Assembly (NCBI GenBank): GCA_036012125.1
Contig: DASCOS010000005.1
Coordinates: 53,840-117,839 of the forward strand
Direction: 5' to 3'
Source of the DNA: Vicinamibacterales bacterium
GTDB taxonomy: Bacteria > Acidobacteriota > Vicinamibacteria > Vicinamibacterales > UBA823
DNA: 64,000 nt
The notes beneath the pieces were generated by a model, which did not search any database, was not told the DNA's origin, and saw only the letters and a program-made list of their open reading frames with translations. The translations under genes and the position numbers were made by a program. This document shows, one piece after another, positions 1-8,457 of the stretch. Numbering within the stretch: the stretch's first letter is position 1; the number at the start of each line of letters is the position of its first letter.

Positions 1-4
1 GTTT

Positions 5-676
5 ATGCTGTCTGACGCTGCTGTGGCACGTCTTCGCTCTTTGGACACCTGTGCAGTCTCTGATGCGCTGGACCAACTGGGTCTTCCGGGTACAGTTATT
101 GGAATCCACCGGGTTTCCGCGGAGCGCCGGATCGTGGGCCGCGTCATACCGGTTAAGCTCGGCCCGGCTGGTGAAGGTGTGGCGAGTCGCCATTTGTGCA
201 GTGCCGCCATTGAGGCCGGCACCTCCAATGATGTGATTGTTGTTGAGCATCACAGCCGCCAGGACGCTGCCGGCTGGGGTGGCTTGCTGTCAGCGGCCGC
301 TAGTCTTCGCGGTATCTCGGGGACCATCGTGGATGGTGCGGTTCGTGACGTTGACGACAGTCGGGATCTTGATTACCCGGTATTTGCGCGCACGGTGGTT
401 CCGCTCACGGCGCGTGGACGTGTGACCGAGCATGCATGGAACGAGCCGATCGTGGTTGGCGGTGTTGATGTGAAGTCTGGCGATCTCGTAATTGCCGACG
501 GAAGCGGAGTGGTATTCGTCGACGCCGCCCGAAGTACGGAGGTTTTAGAGATCGCCGAGTCGATCGCCGCGCGCGAAGCAAGGTTAACAACTGCAGTGCG
601 AACCGGTACGCCGGTCAGTCGTGTCATGGATGGTAACTACGAGTCCATGTTAGATCAGCGACGGTCGAGCGAATGA
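5..676 (+). CDS. RraA / HMG-CHA aldolase family protein, copy 1
   Basis: 223 residues, the usual length for the RraA-like fold, which includes class II pyruvate aldolases (4-hydroxy-4-methyl-2-oxoglutarate / 4-carboxy-4-hydroxy-2-oxoadipate aldolase) and the RNase E inhibitor RraA. The family motif G-x20-R-D-x2-D/E is visible: WGG near residue 93, then GAVRDVDD. The N-terminal SDALDQLG segment is also typical. It is the first of three tandem paralogues and is followed by an amidohydrolase, a context that fits cleavage of a 4-hydroxy-2-oxo acid better than RNase regulation. Only four bases precede the ATG, so promoter and possible upstream operon genes are outside the window. Family is secure; substrate is inferred. 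Confidence 0.85.
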   Translation: MLSDAAVARLRSLDTCAVSDALDQLGLPGTVIGIHRVSAERRIVGRVIPVKLGPAGEGVASRHLCSAAIEAGTSNDVIVVEHHSRQDAAGWGGLLSAAASLRGISGTIVDGAVRDVDDSRDLDYPVFARTVVPLTARGRVTEHAWNEPIVVGGVDVKSGDLVIADGSGVVFVDAARSTEVLEIAESIAAREARLTTAVRTGTPVSRVMDGNYESMLDQRRSSE

Positions 677-686
677 AGGTGGGGGT

Positions 687-1340
687 ATGGAGTCTGTGCT
701 ATCGGAACTAAAGAAGCTTTCAGCAACGACGGTAAGTGATGCGCTCGACCGTCTCGGCATCGCTGGCCAGTGCCTGGGAATCAAGCCCCTTGCGCCAGAG
801 TTTCGGCTGTGCGGCCGCGCGTTCACAATGCGAACCGTGCCTGTCGCTGGCGAACCCGGCTCGGTCGGCGACTACATCGATGACGTGCCCGAAGGAGAAG
901 TGGTAGTTATCGATAACGCCGGACGTCCAGACATGACAGTTTGGGGCGACATTCTGACGTTCGTTGCGCATCGACGCCGAGTCGGTGGAAGCGTCATTGA
1001 TGGACATTGCCGCGATATCTCGCTAAGTCTTGAACTGCAGTACCCAATATTTAGCCGAGGCTGGTCAATGCGTACTGGCAAGGATCGCGTGCAGCTGGAT
1101 GCGATGGACGTACCGGTCCTGATTGGTGGCACAGAAGTGTCTCCTGGCGATTTGCTTCTCGGTGATGCCGATGGTGTAGTCGCAGTGCCGCGGTCGCGGG
1201 AGGTTGAGGTCGTGGCTCTAGCGAAGGAGATTGAAGAAGCCGAGGACCGGATTCGTACAGCGGTTGAGAGCGGCATGCGTCTTGACGAAGCTCGGAAACA
1301 ATTCAAGTATTTCGAGCTCCAGCGGCGAGAGGCCAAGTAG
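687..1340 (+). CDS. RraA / HMG-CHA aldolase family protein, copy 2
   Basis: 217 residues, starting 10 bp after copy 1 behind a purine-rich GGTGGGGG ribosome binding site. SDALDRLGIAGQCLG at the N-terminus and GHCRDIS in the middle place it in the RraA family. It differs from copies 1 and 3 at the key motif. The position that is Gly in the G-x20-R-D signature is Asp (WGD), and the acidic residue normally found two positions after R-D is replaced (RDISL). The three copies are clearly diverged, so this one may have a different substrate or be a partner subunit. Family call secure, function unknown. Confidence 0.83.
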   Translation: MESVLSELKKLSATTVSDALDRLGIAGQCLGIKPLAPEFRLCGRAFTMRTVPVAGEPGSVGDYIDDVPEGEVVVIDNAGRPDMTVWGDILTFVAHRRRVGGSVIDGHCRDISLSLELQYPIFSRGWSMRTGKDRVQLDAMDVPVLIGGTEVSPGDLLLGDADGVVAVPRSREVEVVALAKEIEEAEDRIRTAVESGMRLDEARKQFKYFELQRREAK

Positions 1341-1342
1341 TT

Positions 1343-1978
1343 GTGAACGTTCGTGAAGAACAATTCGACGGTGCCTTAGTCGCGGAAGCGGCGGTTTTCT
1401 CTTCGGCGACACTCCATGAAGCTGCAGGACAAACCGGTGCGCTCCCGCACGCAATCAAGCCTCTGATGGACTCGATGCGAGTGTGTGGTCCCGCGCTCAC
1501 CGTGCAGGGCGCACCGGGAGACAACCTCTGGTTGCACCGGGCGATCGCCCAGGCCCGGTTGGGTGAGGTCCTGGTGGTGGCCGTCGGCGGAGCTCACGAG
1601 TTTGGGTACTGGGGTGGAATTATGACAACGGCTTCGGTCGCTCGTGGGCTCGGGGGCTTGGTCATCGAAGGCTGTGTGCGGGATGGTGACGAGCTTGCCA
1701 CATCGGGCTTTCCAGTTTTTTCGTGCGGCCGGGCAATCCGCGGTACGACCAAAGTGGTTGATGCCGCTGGACATGTGGGGCAGCCAATCGTGATAGGCGA
1801 TATTACAGTCGCCTCGGGAGACCTAGTTGTCGGGGACGCCGACGGCGTGGTCGTTCTCGCCCGCGACTCAGTGCAGAAAGTTCTTGCTGCGGCGCGTGCG
1901 AGGGAGAAAAAGGAGGCTTCGATCGCAGGCGCCCTTCGACAAGGGCGTACGACATTAGAAGTCTATGGCTGGGAGTAA
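1343..1978 (+). CDS. RraA / HMG-CHA aldolase family protein, copy 3
   Basis: 211 residues with a GTG start 2 bp after the stop of copy 2, so translation is probably coupled. It carries WGGIMTTASVARG followed by GCVRDGDE, a full G-x20-R-D-x2-E motif like copy 1, and the C-terminal SGDLVVGDADGVVV segment seen in class II pyruvate aldolases. The N-terminus lacks the SDAL-xx-LG helix of the other two (it reads SATLHEAAGQTG), the most divergent part of the set. Likely a metal-dependent aldolase or decarboxylase of 2-oxo acids. Substrate not deducible. Confidence 0.82.
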   Translation: MNVREEQFDGALVAEAAVFSSATLHEAAGQTGALPHAIKPLMDSMRVCGPALTVQGAPGDNLWLHRAIAQARLGEVLVVAVGGAHEFGYWGGIMTTASVARGLGGLVIEGCVRDGDELATSGFPVFSCGRAIRGTTKVVDAAGHVGQPIVIGDITVASGDLVVGDADGVVVLARDSVQKVLAAARAREKKEASIAGALRQGRTTLEVYGWE

Positions 1979-2007
1979 CAAGTTCTCACCAGGCCAATGA
2001 AAAAACT

Positions 2008-3027
2008 ATGCAGAAAATAGACATTTTCAATCACATCTTTCCCGAACCGTTTAATAAGCTGATGATGCAAGTCGCTGGTGATTTCAAGGACATCGGGCAA
2101 CGGGTCCGGGGCATTCCGATGCTGGTGGACCTCGATGAGCGATTTCGTGTAATGGATCAGTTCGGTCCCGACTACCGACAAATTCTGTCACTTGCCTCAC
2201 CGCCACTTGAAGTCCTGGGTGGTCCGGAGGTCTCGACCCAACTGGCTCAGGCTGCCAACGACGGGATGGCTGAACTGGTGCAGCGACACCCCGATCGGTT
2301 TCCCGGCTTCGTCGCTTCGCTTCCGATGAATGCGTCCGAGGGGATCGTCACTGAAGCCCACCGCGCCGTTAATGACCTCGGTGCGTGCGGGGTTCAGGTG
2401 TTCACGAATATTAATGGACAACCATTGACCGCGCCTGAGTTCAGGCCACTCTTCGGGGCGATGGCCGAGCATGACCTGCCGATCTGGATGCATCCAGCGC
2501 GCGGGGCCAGTTTCACCGACTATCTGACCGAGACCAGTTCAAAATACGAGATTTGGTGGACCTTCGGTTGGCCGTATGAGACAAGCGCTACGATGGCACG
2601 GATCGTCTTTGAAGGATTACTCAACGACTATCCGTCATTGAAAATCATTACGCATCACATGGGCGGTATGGTGCCGTATTTCGAAGGTCGCGTCGGACCC
2701 GGTTGGGACCAACTCGGTAGTCGAACCTCGGACGAGAATTTGGGCGCTGTGCTTAAGCGACTGGAGACGCGGCCGATCGACTTATTCCGCATGTTTTATG
2801 CTGATACGGCAGTCTTCGGCTCCCGCGCGGCGACAATCTGTGGCATCAGCTTCTTTGGTGCCGACCATGTCGTCTTTGCATCCGACTCGCCGTTCGACCC
2901 CGAGAAGGGGCCGATGTATATCAGAGAGACGATCAAGATCATCGACGAACTCGAATTGAGCGAAACCGATCGCGATAAGATCTATCGCGCGAACGCCGTC
3001 AGGCTGCTGAAGCTGAAGGACCGTTGA
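2008..3027 (+). CDS. Amidohydrolase family protein, ACMSD-like
   Basis: 339 residues of the Amidohydro_2 family (ACMSD, resorcylate and 5-carboxyvanillate decarboxylases, 4-oxalomesaconate hydratase). Seen: an N-terminal IDIFNHIFP strand, WMHPARG near residue 163, ITHHMGGM near 218 and FASDSPFD near 290 (the conserved Asp). The first metal motif, usually H-x-H, is F-N-H here, so one histidine is missing. It follows the three RraA genes by 29 bp. A hydratase or decarboxylase working with an RraA-type aldolase is the arrangement of 4,5-cleavage pathways (LigJ/LigK logic). Pathway assignment is inference. Confidence 0.8.
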   Translation: MQKIDIFNHIFPEPFNKLMMQVAGDFKDIGQRVRGIPMLVDLDERFRVMDQFGPDYRQILSLASPPLEVLGGPEVSTQLAQAANDGMAELVQRHPDRFPGFVASLPMNASEGIVTEAHRAVNDLGACGVQVFTNINGQPLTAPEFRPLFGAMAEHDLPIWMHPARGASFTDYLTETSSKYEIWWTFGWPYETSATMARIVFEGLLNDYPSLKIITHHMGGMVPYFEGRVGPGWDQLGSRTSDENLGAVLKRLETRPIDLFRMFYADTAVFGSRAATICGISFFGADHVVFASDSPFDPEKGPMYIRETIKIIDELELSETDRDKIYRANAVRLLKLKDR

Positions 3028-3051
3028 CACCAAGCTGAAGGAATGAGATTC

Positions 3052-4743
3052 ATGCTGCGTCACAGATCGCTTCTCGTCGCTTTCGTGCTGGTCAGCGCCT
3101 GCGCGCCACCACCCGACCACGATCTCATTCTTCGTAACGGCACAATCGTTGACGGTATAGGGACGCCCAGCTTTGTCGGCGATCTCGCAATCAATGATGA
3201 TCGAATCACTGCAGTTGGTGATTTGGGCGATTCGCGCGGTGTGACTGAGTTGGATGTCTCGGGGCTTGTGGTCGCTCCCGGCTTCATCAACATGCTGAGC
3301 TGGGCCGGTGAGGCGTTATTGGAAGACGGCCGGTCTCAGGGCGACATCCGGCAGGGAGTGACCCTCGAAGTTTTTGGTGAGGGGGTGTCAGGCGGTCCCT
3401 TGACTGATCAGATGAAGACGTTAGAGGTAACGAGTCAAGGCGACATTAAGTTCGATGTTGAATGGACGACGCTTGGTGATTACCTCGAACACCTTGCGGG
3501 TAAGGGCGTGTCGCCGAATATCGCATCGTTTGTCGGTGCCACGACGCTTCGGGTCCATGAGATTGGTTACGAGGATCGTCCACCGACTGTGGATGAACTA
3601 GACCGCATGCGGGACTTAGTGCGGCAGGCAATGGAGGAGGGCGCTATCGGCATTGGCTCATCGCTTATTTATTCGCCAGGCTTCTACGCAAAAACGGACG
3701 AATTAATTGAGCTAACGAAGGTCGCTGCTGAGTATGGCGGGCTATACATCTCGCATATGCGCAGTGAAGGCAACGCGCTGCTTGAGTCGGTTGATGAACT
3801 ACTGAGAATCGCGCGTGAAAGTGGAATACGAGCCGAGATTTATCACCTGAAAGCTGCCGGCCAATCCAACTGGGACAAGCTTGGCGATGTCATCGAGCGG
3901 GTTGAAGCAGCGCGTAGTGAGGGGCTCGAGATCACCGCCAACATGTACACCTACACGGCCGGTTCGACCGGCTTGGATGCTGGAATGCCACCGTGGGTGC
4001 AGGAAGGTGGCTACAACGCCTGGGCCGACCGGCTTCAGGACCCGGTCGTCCGCGACCGAGTTCGACAGGAGATGACGACGCCGACCAACGAATGGGAGAA
4101 TCTGCTGCTGGCAGCTGGTGCTGAGGGGACGCTTCTGGTCGGTTTTATGAACGCTAGTTTGCGAGGGTACATAGGCCAAACCTTGGCTGAGGTAGCGGCG
4201 GCACGTGGGACCTCGATGTCCGATACTGCGATGGACCTCGTTGTTGAAGATGGTAGCCGTGTGCAAGTCGTTTACTTCTTGATGTCGGAAGAGAACGTCG
4301 CTCGGCAAATTGGCCTGCCGTGGATTAGCTATTGTTCGGATGCTGGCTCATACGCCTCCGAGGGGATTTTCTTAAATTCCTCAACGCATCCGCGTGCGTA
4401 TGGCAATTTTGCGAGGCTACTCGGACGCTACGTCCGCGACGAACGGATCATTTCCCTGGAAGAAGCTATCCGTAAACTGACGTCGCTGCCTGCTGGGAAT
4501 CTGCGGATCCGCGATCGGGGCCAACTCAGCGCGGGCTACTTTGCAGACGTTGTCGCTTTTGACCCGGCCCAAATCCAAGATCACGCGACCTACGAGGACC
4601 CGCACCAATATGCCACAGGTATGGTGCATGTCTGGGTAAATGGCACACAGGTGCTACGAGACGGCGAGCACACCGGTGCAACGCCTGGACGCGTGGTCCG
4701 TGGCCCCGGCTGGACCGGTTGGTCAGCGGTCGACGGCTCCTAA
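3052..4743 (+). CDS. N-acyl-D-amino-acid deacylase-like lipoprotein (amidohydrolase)
   Basis: About 563 residues. I prefer the ATG at 3052 over 3043 because AAGGA lies at 3038-3042, abutting the first ATG but 9 bp from the second. The protein then starts with a lipoprotein signal ending LVSAC. The body is of the D-aminoacylase/dihydroorotase type (DLILRNGTIVDGIGTPSFVGDL, then ISHMRSEG and EIYHLKAAG with metal-ligand histidines, then YCSDAGS). The usual APGFIDxHxH is APGFINMLSW, so both first-strand histidines are gone, and the Cys of the GVTT-x-x-x-G-x-C motif is also absent (GVTLEVFGEG). Probably exported. Activity may differ from D-aminoacylase. Confidence 0.8.
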   Translation: MLRHRSLLVAFVLVSACAPPPDHDLILRNGTIVDGIGTPSFVGDLAINDDRITAVGDLGDSRGVTELDVSGLVVAPGFINMLSWAGEALLEDGRSQGDIRQGVTLEVFGEGVSGGPLTDQMKTLEVTSQGDIKFDVEWTTLGDYLEHLAGKGVSPNIASFVGATTLRVHEIGYEDRPPTVDELDRMRDLVRQAMEEGAIGIGSSLIYSPGFYAKTDELIELTKVAAEYGGLYISHMRSEGNALLESVDELLRIARESGIRAEIYHLKAAGQSNWDKLGDVIERVEAARSEGLEITANMYTYTAGSTGLDAGMPPWVQEGGYNAWADRLQDPVVRDRVRQEMTTPTNEWENLLLAAGAEGTLLVGFMNASLRGYIGQTLAEVAAARGTSMSDTAMDLVVEDGSRVQVVYFLMSEENVARQIGLPWISYCSDAGSYASEGIFLNSSTHPRAYGNFARLLGRYVRDERIISLEEAIRKLTSLPAGNLRIRDRGQLSAGYFADVVAFDPAQIQDHATYEDPHQYATGMVHVWVNGTQVLRDGEHTGATPGRVVRGPGWTGWSAVDGS

Positions 4744-4755
4744 TCCGGTTAACTA

Positions 4756-6093
4756 CTACGTTGGCGAATCTTTCGCCGCCAATTGTTGCAGTCGGTACTC
4801 CGGTTTAATTAAGAACATGGCTGTCGCGCAGGCAAGCATGATGCCGACTAAGGTGAAGAATGCTGGATAATATGTGTTGCCAGCCTGTCCATACCACCAA
4901 CCGACCGTGATCGGACCAAGCATTAAGCCAAGCGCTGTTATGGAGCTAAACGTTCCGAGAATTTTTCCCAGATGACCCGGACCAAAAGTGTGTTTCGCGA
5001 CCACTGGTTCTTCCATCAGAACGCCCCCGTGCGCAAATCCCCGTGCTAGCTGGAAGATGACCAGGGTGACCATTCCCTGTATTCCGAAGGCGAGCGCGAT
5101 ATAGAACGCGATCATTACGTAGCAGACGGAAATCCCTTTGAGTGAATACCGATCGAAGAACCAACCAAAAAAGATCTTTGACGAAAAGCCTAAGATGAAC
5201 GACAAACTTACGGTGAAAGCCACTCGAGTCAACGTGAAGCCTAGGTCTTTCACCAGAAATGGGGTCACGTTTTGAGTGAACCCCTGATCCACGAATCCAA
5301 TGAAGAACTGCACCACACAAAGTACCCAAAACACTGGCTTCCTCAAAATGTTCGAAAAGCTGGACCCAATGTCGCCCCGGGTTTCTTCAATTAGCCGACC
5401 TTTGACGAATGTGCGTGGACTGGCCGGTTGATTACCGAATTCTCGACTAACTTCGTCCTTCGTCGGAGCATCCTTCACTATGAAGTACACGACTGGGAAG
5501 ACTATGAAAAGGATCGCGAGGCTCATGATTGGGAGCCCATTGTTCCAGCCAAAGGTTTCGATCAACCAGGCAAAGAAGACAGGGAATACCATGCCGGAGA
5601 TGCTCGTTGCACTCGCTGCCAAGCCGAGTGCCAAACCTAATCGCCGATTAAACCAGCGGGCGACCAAAGTCTTAGTTGCCAAAAGGAGTGGAATCGAGGA
5701 AAACCCGAGCGGAATTCCAGCAAGCCACCACATCCATTTCCCATCAACGAAATGGAAGTAAACAAAGCCCAGCCCCGTCATAGTGGCGCAAACGTACAAG
5801 ATGGTTTTGACGCCGAAGCGATCAATCAGGAAGCCAGCCCCGAATGCCACAATGGCCGCGGTGCCGGACTTCACTGAATAAATCGATACGACTTCGGCTC
5901 GGGTCAGATTCAGTGCATCCTCAACTGCCGGATACATCAACTGGAGCATCATATTCGCAGTGGAGAAAATAAAAATGACACATGGGAAGACGGCCGCAAC
6001 ATTCCACCATCCGTAGTACATCTTGCCGTCAGGGCCTTTTATTTCTGACTGTATTTCGCGAAACACTCTGGCGAAGCGATTACTCATAGCCAA
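4756..6093 (-). CDS. MFS transporter, oxalate/formate-antiporter-like
   Basis: 445 residues with about twelve hydrophobic segments. After a cytosolic lead it begins MYYGWWNVAAVFPCVIFIFS, a start common in the OFA/monocarboxylate branch of the major facilitator superfamily, and has GFLIDRFGVK in the loop between helices 2 and 3. A likely inner-membrane importer of small organic acids. It converges on the deacylase-like gene (12 bp between stops) and lies downstream of the decayed binding-protein remnant and the APC permease on the same strand. Substrate cannot be assigned. Confidence 0.82.
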   Translation of the reverse strand: MAMSNRFARVFREIQSEIKGPDGKMYYGWWNVAAVFPCVIFIFSTANMMLQLMYPAVEDALNLTRAEVVSIYSVKSGTAAIVAFGAGFLIDRFGVKTILYVCATMTGLGFVYFHFVDGKWMWWLAGIPLGFSSIPLLLATKTLVARWFNRRLGLALGLAASATSISGMVFPVFFAWLIETFGWNNGLPIMSLAILFIVFPVVYFIVKDAPTKDEVSREFGNQPASPRTFVKGRLIEETRGDIGSSFSNILRKPVFWVLCVVQFFIGFVDQGFTQNVTPFLVKDLGFTLTRVAFTVSLSFILGFSSKIFFGWFFDRYSLKGISVCYVMIAFYIALAFGIQGMVTLVIFQLARGFAHGGVLMEEPVVAKHTFGPGHLGKILGTFSSITALGLMLGPITVGWWYGQAGNTYYPAFFTLVGIMLACATAMFLIKPEYRLQQLAAKDSPT

Positions 6094-6179
6094 TTCTTTC
6101 GGTCAATAGCGACGATGTTGGACACGATGATCAATTAACAGAATGCCGGTAAGAGTTTTACACGGACTTCAGGGTTTTT

Positions 6180-6777
6180 TCAGGCGTCTGCGCTAGACGT
6201 CAATTCACCCGCCACGGAGCAAGCGTACCCCTGGCGATCTTCCAAACCTGTTTCAAAGATGCCACGGTCTGCCACCCAGCGCTGCGTACTGTCGAAAATA
6301 CGTCGGTCGTAGGGTAAGAACACAATCCGTTCACCTGGGCCGAACATCCTCAGGTCCATTACGTCGTGCCACCGGGGCGGAAAGAACTTTTTGTAGAAGT
6401 GCGTGTAACGTTCTGGACGAAGGTCGATGTCCACCTGTGCACGCTTCAATGCACGGTAGTACTTTCTAACGTCATCTTCATTGGTGCCGTTCGGAACAAG
6501 CGCCGCAATCATGAACGTTGTGTCGAGAATCTTTCGAAAGCCCAGTTGCTCGGCAAGATACAGCTGTCTTGCCCCTTTAACCCACCGGCTGTTACAAATT
6601 ACCTTAGCTTCGCTGGATCACGTACGCGGCCACGGCACCACCAAACATATCGTTGACCTAGATCCGCTCGACACCGGGGTTATTAATCCTTGCGGCAAGT
6701 CGCGCTGCCGCTGCTCAGGTAAAAACGATATTGTCCCCGTAGCTGTCGCAAACAATAGCCGATCTGGCCGCAAGAGA
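6180..6777 (-). pseudogene. Decayed ABC-type substrate-binding protein (3' part)
   Basis: Reading the minus strand directly after the APC permease stop, the same frame gives AIVCDSYGDNIVFT, a TGA (6715-6717), AARLAARINNPGVERI, a TAG (6658-6660), then VNDMFGGAVAAYVIQ. Coding sense then jumps to another frame near 6604-6620 and continues SEAKVICNSRWVKGARQLYL, through LGFRKILDTTFMIAALVPNG, to the end at 6180. The last part resembles the C-terminal domain of NMT1/THI5/SsuA-like periplasmic binding proteins. Two nonsense codons and a frameshift with no 5' part make it a remnant. The family call is tentative. Confidence 0.6.
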
Positions 6778-8094
6778 CTACACGTCCCTGTTTGTGCGTC
6801 TGCTCCAGTACCAAAACGCTGGTATACCAGTGAGCACAAGACTGGTCCCGATAATTGCATCCCATGGATGGCTCCACAGGGTTTGCAAAACTAACGCCCA
6901 GGCGACAGTGCCAAAAATTACCGGAATATATGGGTAGCCAGCGACTTCGTGAGGTCGAGAGTCATTTTGACGACGATACCGAAGGGTAACCACGGCGAAC
7001 GCACCGAGCATGTAGAAAAGCCACACGGCCACTACGACATAGGTGAAAAGTTGTTCATAACGGCCCGTAAAGGCTAGGAAACTGGCCCAGATGCCCTGAC
7101 ATAACAGTGCGTTGCCTGGCACCTTCTGCTCATTGACCGTCGCTGCCCAGTTCACGAAGAGGCCATCACGAGCCAAAGCGTAAGTAACGCGAGCACCCGA
7201 GAAGAGTAAGCCATTGACCGCGGCCAAGCAGGAAGCGATAACTGCTAATGTAACTACCCGGCCACCGACACCGCCGAACACGTGTGTCGCAGCGTCGGCC
7301 ACGATCCGTTGGGAGTCGAACGCGTCGATTGGCGGAAGTGCCCAAAGAACCCCAGAGGTTAATAGCAAAGCGAGCACAGTCGTGGCAATCACGGAATAGG
7401 ACATAGCACGAGGAAGGGTAACTGACGGGTTCCGGAGTTCGCCGCCAACTAAAGTCACCCCGGTCCAGCCACTGAACGCCCAGAGTGCCGCGGCCACGGC
7501 TGCACCAAAGCCGGCGACGGTGCGGGTCAGAGTCGCGTCAGGAAACGGCGCACGAAAGGTATCCATTCCATCGCCGCCGTACCAGAAAAAACCGACAACC
7601 ATCATGATCAATAACACGAGCTTGACGACCGTCAAGACATTTTGGATTGCGGCGCTGCGACGAAGGCCTGACGCATTCCAAATCGACAATCCCAAGATCA
7701 GTGCGACCGCACCGCCTGTTGTCATCACTGGGCTGAGTGGAGTCAAAGCGCCTACGTAGGTCATGCCCGCGATGGCTAAGGCGGCGATCGAGGCCGGTTG
7801 GATGACCATCAGCAGTATCCAGCCGAATAGAAACCCCCAAAGTGGGGAATATGCTTGTCCAAGAAAGACGTAGGGTCCGCCCGCCTGCGGATAGCGCGCG
7901 CCGAGTTCCGAGAAGGTTGCCGCACCACACCACGTAATCGCGCCAGCAGTTAGCCATGCGAGGGCCGACAACCAAGCCGTGCCGGTGTTGTTGATCACGA
8001 CACCTGGGATAACGAAGAGGGCTGTAGCCAGCATAACGCCGATGTTAAGCATCAGCGCATCTAGTAGCGTCAGTTCTCGTGTGGTAATCGACAC
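6778..8094 (-). CDS. APC family amino acid permease
   Basis: 438 residues, GTG start, about twelve membrane segments. The N-terminal ALMLNIGVMLATALFVIPG and ELGARYPQAGGPYVFL match the amino acid-polyamine-organocation superfamily, closest in feel to the LAT/YfnA-like branch. It would sit in the inner membrane and import an amino acid or amine. Its stop is followed in frame by the remnant of a substrate-binding protein. The start faces the divergent sulfatase gene across a 363-bp spacer that contains a nested inverted repeat. Confidence 0.85.
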   Translation of the reverse strand: MSITTRELTLLDALMLNIGVMLATALFVIPGVVINNTGTAWLSALAWLTAGAITWCGAATFSELGARYPQAGGPYVFLGQAYSPLWGFLFGWILLMVIQPASIAALAIAGMTYVGALTPLSPVMTTGGAVALILGLSIWNASGLRRSAAIQNVLTVVKLVLLIMMVVGFFWYGGDGMDTFRAPFPDATLTRTVAGFGAAVAAALWAFSGWTGVTLVGGELRNPSVTLPRAMSYSVIATTVLALLLTSGVLWALPPIDAFDSQRIVADAATHVFGGVGGRVVTLAVIASCLAAVNGLLFSGARVTYALARDGLFVNWAATVNEQKVPGNALLCQGIWASFLAFTGRYEQLFTYVVVAVWLFYMLGAFAVVTLRYRRQNDSRPHEVAGYPYIPVIFGTVAWALVLQTLWSHPWDAIIGTSLVLTGIPAFWYWSRRTNRDV

Positions 8095-8130
8095 CGATGG
8101 TTCTGGTCTAGAAACGAGATAATGTCACGG

Positions 8131-8173
8131 GCATCGGTCCGCATTGCAATGCGGGCAGGGCCGCCACCGATGC
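8131..8173. promoter_or_regulatory. Nested inverted repeat in a divergent intergenic spacer
   Basis: The 8095-8457 spacer between the APC permease and the sulfatase has no convincing gene. It contains a perfect 16-bp palindrome, CCGCATTGCAATGCGG, at 8139-8154. This is flanked by an outer inverted pair, GCATCGGT at 8131-8138 and ACCGATGC at 8166-8173. A perfect dyad between two divergent starts could be a regulator operator. The nested arms could also fold as RNA. No T-run follows, so it is not a simple terminator. No regulator gene lies next to it. Confidence 0.45.
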
Positions 8174-8457
8174 ACGAACGCGTCACCATTTGAAAATGTT
8201 TCGGATTTACCGTCGTAAGACGTCGGCTGGTGCCGCCACGTCTGCAGTCTAGTGGTCTGATCCTTGCAAAGCAAGCAACTGAAGTGGCTGTGTGCCAAGG
8301 AAGCACGTACACGGCCGTCCCGTTCCAGGCCTGTCATACGAAGATATCCCTTCGCCCGGTGAAGAGAATCCCCGATGACTTGTTCCGCACTGTCCTTCGT
8401 GACATCGGATGCCCCAGAACGATCTATAATCACGGTCCTTCTGTGGGAACCTTATTG

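Noticed and set aside
6658..6717. In-frame TGA of the binding-protein remnant as another selenocysteine codon
   Set aside because: A TAG follows 54 bases later and a frameshift after that, so the locus is simply decayed.
8230..8457. 76-residue N-terminal extension of the sulfatase
   Set aside because: It has no signal or domain, and the lipoprotein signal begins at ATG 8458.
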